From the NCBI RefSeq assembly GCF_001659605.2, contig NC_035162.2, positions 30,012,153 to 30,076,152 on the forward strand: 64,000 bases of DNA, read 5' to 3'. The stretch's first letter is position 1, and each line of letters begins with the position of its first letter. The notes below the pieces were generated by a model. The model had not been told where the DNA came from and ran no database searches. It saw nothing but the letters and a program-made list of their open reading frames with translations. A program made the position numbers and the translations under genes. This document shows positions 46,960 through 58,185 of the stretch, one piece after another. Origin of the DNA: Manihot esculenta (lineage: Eukaryota; Streptophyta; Magnoliopsida; Malpighiales; Euphorbiaceae).

Positions 46960-47163
46960 TTTTACTCTGGAAACACAACATATAACATACCACTTTAGCA
47001 CATAAACATCACATATCAAGCGTACACATACAACACTCATGGCATATCATAGCAGATAGGACTCAAGACCCTATCCTAGTGGACATGATTTCCTATTGTG
47101 CTTGACCATTTCTAACCTGTCTGAGCCCAACACTGTCTCTATAGGTCCGATCATGTGAACCTA

Positions 47164-47177
47164 GGGCTCTGATACCA
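47164..47177 (-). other. E1 primer-binding site, initiator tRNA-Met
   Basis: Minus-strand TGGTATCAGAGCCC begins three bases inside the 5' LTR, an exact complement of the initiator methionine tRNA 3' end. Confidence 0.95.
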
Positions 47178-47180
47178 ATC

Positions 47181-49352
47181 TGTAACGACCCTAAAATGGA
47201 CCGTCACCGGCGCTAGGATTCAGGTCGGCTTAAGGCCGCCAGAACCCGTAGCAAGCCTGCTATACTCTCTGTGTACCTGTAAACCTCATACATGATCATA
47301 CATTTTCTGTGAAAATAAAACTCTTTTCTGAACCAAGGCTTAACCTGTGCATGCACTATCTCTGTACTCTGTACTCATGTACTCTGTACTCTGTATCCCT
47401 GACTAGAGCTTGCTCTAGATGGGTTCACTCATACCTGTTAAGCCTGGTTTTCACATACAGGAAAACATATATACATATACAGATCATGTACAACACATAC
47501 ATCACTAGGTCAAGCAACAACTATTACATCTCTTTAAATATTACATGTCCACTCTAAGCTATTACAGATCTCTTTACTCTTCCTGTACTCTGCTGAACTG
47601 TCCCTGTACACTGTACACTGAATACTGAATACTGAATACTGAACCTGCAAAACTGGGGTTAAGGGAGTGGGATGAGCTCTATAGCCCAGTGAGTAGAACA
47701 GTAAAACATCTCAGTAAAATATGATCTCATGGAATGCACCATATCACAGACAAGCCACATCAAGAGTAAACCTGTCACCACATAGTCCCAGTAACTCTGT
47801 GCCAGGGCGTAGAATCGAGCACCTGGTCTTCCTGTCATATATGTATATGTGTATATAACACCTGTGAACTTACCATTGCCAGGGCGTAGTCAAAGGCTCC
47901 TGGACTTTGCTATATACCTGCCAGGGCGTAGTCAAAGGCTCCTGGTCTTTGCTATACGTGCCAGGGCGTAGTCAAAGGCTCCTGGTCTTCCTGTCTGTGA
48001 CTATTGGATCATTCAGCATTTACTCACATCATCAAATAACAATGCAATGCAACATATTCGTGGATACTAATGCAATCACCCTATGGTATCATCATGATGC
48101 ATGCGAGATGCTAAAAACATGTCATTTGGTCAATTTAAAAGCATTAAGTGTAGTTCCACTCACCTCTGGCTATCTGGACTGACTGACTCTGCAGGTTCTG
48201 AAACTCTGGAGCAGTACTCACTGCTGCTCTCTCTGGTTCCTCTGGTCTGTACCTATACAGATAGACTCAAATGAGGGACCAAACTATCTTATTAATACCT
48301 CTATTAAACTCCCCAAGAATCCCCTGAAACTCACTTAACTAATCATGCAAAGCATGCAAAAGAAAAGCTGGACAGAACACTTTCGGCGGCAGGTTCGGCG
48401 GCCGAATGTCCTCTCCAGAGACGAAACTCAAGCACCTTCGGCGGCACCTTCGGCGGCCGAATCCCCCAAACAGAGCCGAACATGCAAAACACTCGGGGGC
48501 AAACTGTGGCAGTCTAAGCCACCATGCAAGAGGTTCGGCGGCCGAATGAACTTTCGGCTGCCGAACCTGAGTTCATCCAGAACTCAGTTTCAACGGCAAA
48601 CCACCTCCTTCTTTCCTTCAACTTCTCAACAGGCATATACTCATGTATATGATCACAGGGGTCCAAGACTAACTAATAACCCCAAACAACAAAACAAACA
48701 TAACAGATACACATGTAGACATGCATAACTCATCAAAACTATCATTAAGAACCTAAACATGCATCTCCTTCCACAAATCCCCCTAAAACCTTCAGACACA
48801 TATACACATGTTCAAGAGCATCACTTACCTCCTATAACAAGAAGCTGAACACTCTGAATAAGGGAAAACGGATCACCTCCTCTCACACTCTCAAACTCTC
48901 TCAAACTCACTTTTTGCTTCACAACCGTTCAAAACTTGGTGAATGAGCAAACTCCTGCATGAGCTGCTCAAAACACTTGCAGATGAGTCATAGAAGACGT
49001 GGCTAATTCATGGCAAGAATCTGAGGCCAACATCTGTCAAAAGCCATGACTCAGCTGGCTGGCCAACTCATCGTCGGCTGCCCAATCACATGCAAGACCA
49101 TGCAACGTTCGGGGGCCGAACTTACCTTTGGCAGCCGAACACTTTCGGCGGCCGAACTTACCTTCGGCGGCCGAACTTGGCTCAACTGCCTTAGGTCATT
49201 TCAACTCAAAACTCACTTCAAGTATTCTACCACATCAACACAAATCACACTACTTGGGTAAAACATAACTCCTACCCTTAGATAGAGTCCCAACACCCCG
49301 AATTCCACCAGACAATAGGAATTCCGATGCCGGATTCTAGCCGGGTATTACA
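47181..49352 (-). repeat. E1 right LTR (5' LTR, promoter copy)
   Basis: 2172 bp and almost identical to 39812-41943. The length difference is one extra unit of the 40-bp 'gccagggcgtagtcaaagg' minisatellite (near 47930-47975). This copy would drive E1 transcription leftwards. I did not find a clear TATA box in the position where E2 has one. Confidence 0.96.
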
Positions 49353-49445
49353 CTTAGGGTCTACCTCGATTCCATTTTCTGACACTATATACCCCAAGAA
49401 AGAGATACTCTCGACCATAACTCACATTTAAAGAACTGAGAAAGG
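49353..49445 (-). pseudogene. Element C pol fragment beyond E1
   Basis: After the duplicated CTTAG the minus strand encodes the EVDPKK codons followed, upstream, by diverged GHVVS-like and LRS-FLG-like RT text matching E1 residues 925-955. It stops resembling gypsy pol near 49445 and passes into the next element, so element C lacks its gag, protease and 5' LTR here. Confidence 0.75.
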
Positions 49446-49456
49446 ATATTTTTCTA

Positions 49457-50543
49457 GAATAATTAAAGATAAAGCAATAATAAATAAAGATTTATATATT
49501 AATTGGTATTAATAAATAATTGTTGTACAGTTTCTGCAATTGAGCAGGTCATTAACAAGTAATAGAGTAATGAAAGAAATATCGTCCCCACAGGAAATAT
49601 ATTGAATATCAAATGTTTGATTATTTTAATTATTTCGACTATCAAGAGATAATTATAAATTTAAACTAATTTAAAGAAAGTAATAAATGAACTAATAACT
49701 GAATTGAATGACCACTTATGAGATAAATATTCTAGAATTAGAAGCTCACACTTTAATTGAAATGGATTAAAATTGAATATTCAATATATAAAAAGGTTAT
49801 TTATTTGAAGGAAGTTAATATTAAAGTATTCTAAACCCTCTTTCAAGGTACAGAGATTATATCCCAATCAAATCAATACTTATTTTTATAGTATTGAATC
49901 AATTAGAACTCATTAGGATTTATAATCAATCGTTAAAATCCTCAAAAGATTAAAGTCTATCTCTAGATCTGAAATTCTAAGTCCAATTTTATGTTTCTCC
50001 TATATTAATTTTTACTTTTTAGTTCTTCAATTAATATATTAGATCAATGCAAAGTGGATACTAACACAGCAAGCATTAAGTCTGCAAATCAAATAATAAA
50101 ATTCTAAATTTATTGAATAAAAGCAATTGAAGATCCATATAATCAAAGTGTTACTTTTCAAATACTAAAAGAAAAAAATTACTCACTCATGTTCATAATT
50201 GTAAAAATAATAAAATGAAGAAAATAATTCATAAGAAAAATAAAACCAAATATAGATCCGTGATTGAAATTAACAACTCGATTTTCTCTATGAACTAATG
50301 GTTTTTTCTCATTTTGTTTAGATTCTTCTTAGTGGTGTCTAAGTTCAGAATGTTTTTCGGATAAATTTTTTTGGCTTTTATTTCTATTATGGCTATTATT
50401 TCAATCCTAGATGATTTAAGAGGCCTCTTGGACCAATCATGATGCAATAAAATTAAATGGATTGAGTTTATGTACTAAACTCGCATGAACCTGTGTAAAT
50501 TAGATTATTTTACACGGGTCTAACTTGTTACACGGGTTAAACT
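49457..50543 (-). other. Left part of an Athila-like (non-autonomous) gypsy element
   Basis: Non-coding, AT-rich. It includes 'atcgtccccacagg' (about 49580-49595) and nearby 'caagtaatagagtaatgaaag', a conserved untranslated signature I know from plant Athila/Tat-related and LARD elements. Near 50490-50543 are 'tacacgggt' repeats of the same type as those right of E2 (60412 onward). It is cut by E2 with target duplication AAACT, so 49457-50543 and 60412-63212 belong to one disrupted element. Confidence 0.5.
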
Positions 50544-52818
50544 TGTAACGACCCGAAAATTGGACCGCTACCGGCGCTAGGATCCGGATCGGCTTAAGGC
50601 CGCCGGGACCCGTAGCAAGCCTGACATACAACCTGTAAACCTGTTTAATCCCATACATGATCAACAACATACATAAAAATTTGAATTTTTCTTTCCTTTC
50701 AATCACCAAACTCAACCTGTGCATGCACTGACTTAAACATAACCATAAACATTGACCCTCCTTTGGGATCTCATCAATGCCCCAATGGGTGACATAACAT
50801 ATGTTGAGTTGGTTTACATAAACATCATAAAACATAGATCATGTTTACAAAGGGATTTCTATACAAACTCAGTCAAGCACAACTTCTAATCCTCAATCTC
50901 AAAATCAACATTTACATGACATAACTATAAATCATTTTACAATTTATCATGTCCACATTCTATCTATTACATACATATGACTTCATTCATCTCGACTTTG
51001 TTGCCTAGCCCGTACCTGCAAACCTGGGGGATTAGGGAGAGGGGTGAGCTACTAGAGCCCAGTGAGCAGAATGATAAAAACATTATATTAACATTTCATG
51101 CTTTCATGGAATGCATCACATCACAGACATATCACATCAAGGATGAACTTGTCACCAGTAGCCCTCTACATATCCAATAGTGCCAGAACGTAGAATGGGT
51201 CCTGGTCTTTCCCTTACATATCATAACATAACATTCCAATGTGCCAAAACGTAGAATGGGTCCTGGTCTTTCTCTTACATAGTGCCAGCGAACGTAGAAT
51301 GGGTCCCACTGGTCTTTCATTCCGTATCGTACATATCATATCGTCACATCATAGGTCGAGGGCTATGGATCATCCAACGTTCATCCACATCAACAACAAA
51401 ATATGCAATGCAACATATTCATGAATTCTAATGCAAACAACCTAGTATATCTCATGGCATTGATGATGCGTGAATCATGCTAAGAATTGATTTATTTACT
51501 TTAAAACATAAAGAGTTATTCCACTCACCTATGGATAGCTCTGACCAGACACTGGAGCAGCTGACTCACTGTTGGGGTCCTCGATTCCTCGGGTCCGAAT
51601 CTACACAGGTGGACTCAAATGAGGGACCAAACATACATGAACATAACTCTAAACTACTCCCCAAAAACCCCCCTAGAACATCATGAAACAATCATAGAAA
51701 AACATGCAAAGGAGGGCTGGACAGGGCACTTTCGGCGGCAGGTTCGGCGGCCGAAAGTCCCTCCAGAGCCGAAAGTCAGGCAGGTTCGGCGGCCGAAACT
51801 CCCAGACAGAGGCGAAACTCATGCATGTTCGGCGGCACTTTCGGCAGCCGAAACTGCCCTCCAGAGACGAAAGTCCTCTTTCGGGGGTAGGCTTCAGCAG
51901 CCAAAGGCTGCCTCCACAAGCGGGTTTGGCGGCCGAAAGTTCCTTCGGCGGCCGAACCTGAGTTTCTCCAAAGTGGCAGAAACTCAGCTCCAACATGCAC
52001 AAACTCCTCCCAAACCTTTCAAACATGCATAAACCTATTCTACAACACTCCCAAACATACACAATCAAGCATACAAGTTCATAGGGGTCTCAAACTAGCC
52101 TAAACCCCAACTTCAACACATCAAACATACCCACATTGCTCATGAACACACATTAAACCCATAAACTCAAAACAACCTAAACATGCATTTCTACTCCATA
52201 AACTTGTATAAAACACATCAAAAGCTAGAGATCGACTCTTACCTCTCGAAGATCGAAAGTAGAGGCGATCTAACTCAGAGTTGGGAGAGATTTAGCTCCT
52301 TGGATCTCCAAGCTCAAAACTTATCCTTTTGCTAAAAAATCTTCAAAACAAGGTGAAAACTAGTGAAAATCGTGAAAGATGCGAAGGAAGAAACTCAAGA
52401 TCGGTGAGGGGCGGCGGGGAGCTCACCTTGGCCGAAAATGGGGAAAAGCTCGCCCGTTTTCGGCTAAGGGACCCCTTTATAGGTGGCTGGCCAGGCCACA
52501 TTCGGGAGCCGAACGTGCCTCCGCATGCATGCCATGTTCGGCGGCCGAACCTGGACTTCCCTCACTTATGCTTTCGGGGGCCTAAAAGCGCTCCCGAAGG
52601 CATGCATGTTCGGCGGCCGAACTTGAGGTTCGGCGGCCGAACCTGAGTTTTCCTCTAAGGCTATTTTCATGCAGAAACTCATTTCTTTCTTGATTAAAAA
52701 CATAAAACATATTAAAACATTTTATGAAAACATGGTTTTACCCTTCTAGAGGTCTCCGACACCCGAGATTCCACCGGACGGTATGAATTCCGATACCGGA
52801 GTCTAGCCGGGTATTACA
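50544..52818 (-). repeat. E2 left LTR (3' LTR)
   Basis: 2275 bp, TGTAACGACC to GGGTATTACA. Three 'gaacgtagaatgggtcc'-type minisatellite units (about 51180-51305). Palindrome clusters at about 51728-51957 and 52500-52641. Polypurine tract adjoining at 52819-52831. Confidence 0.95.
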
Positions 52819-52831
52819 TTCTCCTCCCCTT
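52819..52831 (-). other. E2 polypurine tract
   Basis: Minus-strand AAGGGGAGGAGAA directly abuts the 3' LTR. Confidence 0.88.
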
Positions 52832-52917
52832 AATAACATTCATCCCCGAATGTTCCTCAACTAGCACATGCAAGGCACACAACATAACATACATATAAAA
52901 CACACATAAAACTAACC

Positions 52918-55900
52918 TCAGAAGAGATAAGGGTACTGCTGGAGCATGGACTCCCGTGTCTCCCAAGTGCATTCTTCCAAATTGTGGTGGTTCCACAGGA
53001 CTTTCACAATCGGGATTTCCTTGTTTCTCAGCTTCCTGATCTGGGTGTCTATGATCCGTACTGGCTGCTCAACATAAGTGAGATCTTCTTGGATCTCCAC
53101 ATCAGGCTCACTAAGAACCTTGCTCGGATCTGACACAAACTTCCTCAACATGGAAACGTGGAAAACCGGATGGATTCTTTCCATTGAAGTAGGTAAATCC
53201 AGCTTGTACGACACATTCCCAATCTTTTGCAAGATTTCAAAGGGTCCGATGTATCGTGGGGCTAGTTTACCTTTCTTCCCAAAGCGAACCACTCCTTTCA
53301 TAGGAGACACCTTGAGCAATACCAGATCCCCCTCCTGAAAGTCTACTTGCCTTCTGCGAATGTCTGTATAACTCTTCTGTCTGCTTGCAGCAGTCTTGAT
53401 CATTTCTCTGATTATGGGTACCACCCTACTGGTGATCTCTACTAGCTCAGGCCCTGCTAAGGCCTTTTCTCCAATCTCTTCCCAGCAAACAGGTGATCTG
53501 CACTTCCTCCCATACAAGGCTTCATATGGAGCCATCCCGATGCTAGCATGATGGCTGTTATTGTAGGCAAACTCCACCAAAGGTAGATGTTGCCTCTAAG
53601 AACCGCCAAAGTCCAGCACACACATTTTGAGCATATCCTCTATTGTCTGGATGGTCCTTTCTGATTGTCCTTCCGTCTGTGGATGGAAAGCAGTGCTAAA
53701 ATCCAACCTGGTACCCATGGCATTCTGCAGACTCCGCCAAAACCTGGAGGTGAACTGGGGTCCTCTATCGTATACTATGGAAATAGGAACCCCATGCAGC
53801 CTTACCACTTCATCAACATACACCTGCACCAACTTGTCCACAGAATAGCCACTCCTGATAGGGATGAAGTGAGCAGACTTGGTGAGTCTGTCCACAATCA
53901 CCCATATGGAGTCCAATCTGTTGGACGCTGCCGGTAACCCCACCACGAAGTCCATAGCTATGTTCTCCCATTTCCACTCTGGAATAGGTAGCGGGTTAAG
54001 CATTCCAGCCGACTTCTGATGTTCCAGCTTCACCCTCTGACACACTTCGCAGGCTGACACAAACTGTGCCACTTCTTTCTTCATGGCTTGCCACCAATAA
54101 ACTTTCTTCAGATCTTGATACATCTTGGTGGCTCCGGGGTGAACGCTGTATCTTGCCTTATGAGCCTCCCTCATAATGTCTCCTTTTAGCCATACGTCGT
54201 CTGGTACACACAATCTGCTCCCATAGCGGAGGATCCCCTTACTGTCGAATCTGAACTCGCTATCCTTGCCTGATTGAACAGTCCTGGCAATCTACACTAA
54301 CTCTGGGTCCTCATGCTGTTTCTGAGCCACCTGCTCCAGAAACACGGGTGCCACTCTCATCTGGGCTACCAAAGCACCTGTACCAGACAACTCCAACTGT
54401 AGACCTTCATTCATGAGCTCGAAGAACTCCCTCACTACTGGCCTCCTCTCTGCTGAAATATGGGACAAACTGCCAAGTGATTTCCGGCTTAAAGCGTCTG
54501 CCACAACATTCGCCTTACCCGGATGGTACTGAATCTTGCAATCATAATCACTCAGCAGCTCTACCCATCTTCTCTGTCTCAAGTTCAAATCTCTTTGACT
54601 CAGGATGTACTGCAGGCTCTTATGATCTGTGAAGATCTCACATTTAACCCCATAGAGGTAGTGCCTCCACATCTTGAGTGCAAAGATTACTGCTGCCATT
54701 TCCAGGTCATGTGTAGGGTAATTCAACTCATGCTTCTTGAGCTGTCTAGAAGCATAAGCAATCACCCTTTCATTCTGCATTAACACACAACCCAATCCCA
54801 CTCGGGATGCATCACAGAAAACTGTGAAATCCTCATTGCTAGCTGGCAAAGCTAACACTGGTGCTGACGTTAACCTCTTCTTAAGCTCTTCAAAACTCTC
54901 TTCACACTGGTCAGTCCACATAAACTTCTGATTCTTCCTGGTTAGTCTGGTCAGAGGAGCTGAAATTTTTGAGAAGTCCTGAACGAACCTCCTGTAGTAA
55001 CCTGCCAAACCCAAGAAACTTCTAATCTCTGACACTGAAGTGGGTCTAGGCCAGTTAGCCACAGCTTCTATCTTCTTGGGGTCCACCTCTATCCCATTTT
55101 CTGACACTACATGCCCCAAGAACGAAATGCTCCTCAGCCAGAACTCACACTTAGAGAACTTGGCATATAAGCCATGTTCCCTCAAGGTCTGCAGAACTAA
55201 CCTCAGATGATGGGCATTCTCCTCTGCGTTCCTGGAATACACTAAGATATCATCTATGAAGACAATAACAAAGTGATCCAGGTACTGGCTAAACACTCTG
55301 TTCATGAGATCCATGAATGCTGCAGGGGCGTTGGTTAACCCGAACGACATTACAAGGAACTCAAAATGCCCATATCTGGTTCTGAAAGCTGTCTTTGGCA
55401 CATCTTCCTCTCTTATCCTCAGCTGATGGTACCCAGATCTCAGATCTATTTTGGAGAAACAACCCGCTCCTGCTAGCTGGTCGAATAGATCATCGATCCT
55501 TGGCAGAGGGTACCTATTCTTGGTAGTGACTTTGTTCAACTGCCTGTAGTCGATATAAAGTCTAAGGGATCCATCCTTCTTTCTCACAAACAAGACTGGA
55601 GCACCCCAAGGTGAGGTACTCTGTCGGATGAAGCCCTTTTCTACCAGCTCTTGCAACTGTTCTTTCAATTCCTTCAACTCAGCTGGAGCCATCCTGTAGG
55701 GAGGAATAGAGATCGGTCTAGTTCCAGGCATCAATTCTATCTCGAACTCTATCTCCCTAGCAGGTGGTAAACCTGGCAGCTCGTCTGGGAAGACATCCTG
55801 AAATTCTCTGACAACTGGCACTGAGGCTGGCTCCCTGACCTGACTATCTAGCTCTCTTACATGAGCCAAATACCCCTGACATCCCTTCCTAAGCAACCTA

Positions 55901-57914
55901 CGAGCCTGAAGAGCTGATATCAGACCTCTAGGTGTACCCCGCTTGTCTCCTCTGAAGACGACCTCTGACCCGTTCTGATCTTTGAACCTGACTACCTTGT
56001 CTCTGCAGTCCAAGGTAGCACCATGGGTAGATAGCCAATCCATCCCTTGAATGACGTCAAAGTCTGACAAATCTAGAACCACAAGGTCGGCGGAGAGGCA
56101 TCTTCCCTCAACAAAAACTGGACTGTACTGGCAGACTGACTCTGCCATTGACGGGTCACACTTGGGTCCACTGACCCATAGGGGACACTCTAACCTAGAG
56201 ACTATCAGACCCAACCTCTCAACGGCTCTCGGAGCAATAAAAGAATGAGATGCACCTGGGTCCATTAATGCATACACATCAGAACACCCAATGATGAGAT
56301 TACCTGACACCACGGTGTTAGATGTGTTAGCCTCCTGCTGTGTCATGGTGAAGATCCTGGCTGGAGCTGATGGACCTTCACCTCGGGAACCAGAAGAAGA
56401 GGCTGCCCCTCTCCCTCTACCTCTGCCACTGCCCTGAGTTGTGGCTGGAGCTGCTGGCTGTGCCACACTACCAGAAGCTGTCTGCTGGGGCTGGCCCATA
56501 AAAGGTGCTCTAGAACACTCCCGAGCCATGTGTCCCTCCTGTCCACATCTGAAACATGCATTAGTCCCAGCTCGACACACTCCCTTGTGTGGCCTCCCAC
56601 ACCTTAGGCATTCTGTACCATCTGAGCCTGAGCTCGAGCCACCGCCTAATCCCAGACCGGATTTCAACTTACTCCAAAACTTGTTCTTCTTCAGCTTCTT
56701 GGTGGTGTTACTCCACCTCTTGCCACCTGAGCTCTGAGAAGAGGGACCTGGCCCTCCTCTACCTGGGGTTTTAACTCCTGAAGACTGGGTCACTGACTGT
56801 TTCACTAACCCCTCAATTATAGCACTTGCCTCCATCCTTCGAGCCATATCCACCATAGTGTGGAAACTTTCCCTCTCAACTGACTGAATCAAAGAGGAGT
56901 ACCTCGAATGAAGTTTCATAACATATCTCTTGACTTTCTTCGAATCTGAATCTAGAGCTTGCCCTGAAAAAGGCAGTAGTTCCAAGAATTTATCCGTGTA
57001 CTCCTCTACACTCATGTGTTCTGTCTGCCTCAGCTGCTCAAACTCAATCATCTTCAGTTCTCTGGAGCTGTCTGGAAAAGCCCATCCAGCAAACTCATTT
57101 GCAAATTTCTCCCATGTCATGCCATCTAGTCTTGGGTCCACATAACACTTGAACCATTCCCGTGCCTTTTTGCACTTTAAAGTGAACCCTGCCATCTGAA
57201 TGGCCCTGCCATCTGAATGGCCCTGCAGTCATCTGCCCCTAGCTCATCAGTTATCGTCTTCACTACCCTCAGGTACTTGAAGGGGTCATCCCCTGACTTG
57301 TATTTGGGAGCATCCAGCTTGAGGTAATCTGTCATCTTCACTTTGCTCCCACCGGCTGAGCTAGGTCTAGAAGGTTGAGTAACTGGGGCTGCTGGTTCTA
57401 TAGGTGGTGGAGGTGGGGGTGCAGCATTCCTCGAGGTGGGGTTTGCCGGGGTAGGATAGAAGGATGAGGGTGGATAAGCTGGGTACTGTGGGTAAGGTGG
57501 ATAGAAAGGTGGATAAGGCATGTAGGTAGGGTAGGGGTTAAAGCTGGAGTAATCCGATGTGCCTCCCATCGGATACCCTGAACCCTGTGGAAAGGGTGGA
57601 TAATGGGGTGGAAAACCATACCCCGAGGCCTGAGCGCCTCCCTGCGACTCCCCTGTCCCTTCTTCCGATATGCTGACATCCAGATTCCCATCCCTCCTCT
57701 GATCCTCTTCCATAACCTCCCTCACATCTGAAGAACTTCCTCCTCTATCTGTCCCCCTTCTGCTAGCATCAAAAGACCTTCTAGGGTCCCTTGACACTCT
57801 TTCTCTGCTTGATCTACATGACATTGCCCTAGGCAATGCAGGAGGACAGGCGCTCGTGCCCTCATCCTCAGGTGGTACTCCAGTCAATCGTGCAGATCGA
57901 CGAGTCCCTCTCAT
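52918..57914 (-). pseudogene. E2 gag-pol polyprotein with three disabling lesions
   Basis: Begins at ATG 57914 ([10 protein letters not shown], as in E1) and parallels the E1 polyprotein to the same C-terminus (QQYPYLF, stop 52918-52920). Lesion 1: a 17-bp tandem duplication (57191-57207 and 57208-57224) shifts the frame in gag after [14 protein letters not shown]. Lesion 2: a TAG at 54292-54294, where E1 has a lysine just after DPEL in the RNase H-integrase linker. Lesion 3: a TAG at 53596-53598 in place of the conserved tryptophan of GGSWRQHLP in integrase. The long middle frame (57195-54292) keeps both zinc knuckles, protease DPG, RT FIDD and RNase H residues. The integrase segment up to the third lesion carries the DFVVGLP aspartate. 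Without suppression no full polyprotein can form. Confidence 0.93.
57191..57224. repeat. 17-bp tandem duplication in E2 gag
   Basis: GCCATCTGAATGGCCCT occurs twice in a row, without mismatch. E1 has a single copy of the corresponding codons, so this is a recent duplication in E2. Confidence 0.95.
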
Positions 57915-58168
57915 CCTGTTTTCTGAAAAACAGTACACAATACTAAAACATCAGCATCATATGGTTCATGTGGGAACACATGAACCTGCATCACATACAT
58001 AGCATACATATCATAACATTAATGCTCATGCATATAATCATGGCATTTCACATCATTAAACAAGACAGGACTCCACATCCTATCCTAGTGGACATGATCT
58101 TTCCTATGGTGCTTGACCTTCTATAACATCTATGAGCTCGACACTCTAGGTCCGACCATATGAACCTA

Positions 58169-58182
58169 GGGCTCTGATACCA
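58169..58182 (-). other. E2 primer-binding site, initiator tRNA-Met
   Basis: Minus-strand TGGTATCAGAGCCC, three bases from the 5' LTR end, identical to that of E1. Confidence 0.95.
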
Positions 58183-58185
58183 TTC

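Larger units (their letters stand above)
39812..49352 (-). mobile_element. Complete young Tekay/Del-like chromovirus, element E1
   Basis: A 9541-bp full-length Ty3/gypsy element on the minus strand. LTRs are at 39812-41943 and 47181-49352, with a perfect target duplication CTTAG at 39807-39811 and 49353-49357. Initiator-Met primer-binding site, polypurine tract and a single uninterrupted gag-pol frame are all present. The LTRs differ by only about five substitutions by eye plus one 40-bp minisatellite unit, so the insertion is recent. It sits in the RT/RNase H coding region of old element C. All parts needed for autonomous mobility appear intact. Confidence 0.96.

Noticed and set aside
42022..47040. 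Extended start of the E1 polyprotein at 47040
   Set aside because: The 27 extra residues have no counterpart in E2, where the conserved [10 protein letters not shown] start lies directly after different upstream codons. 46959 is preferred.
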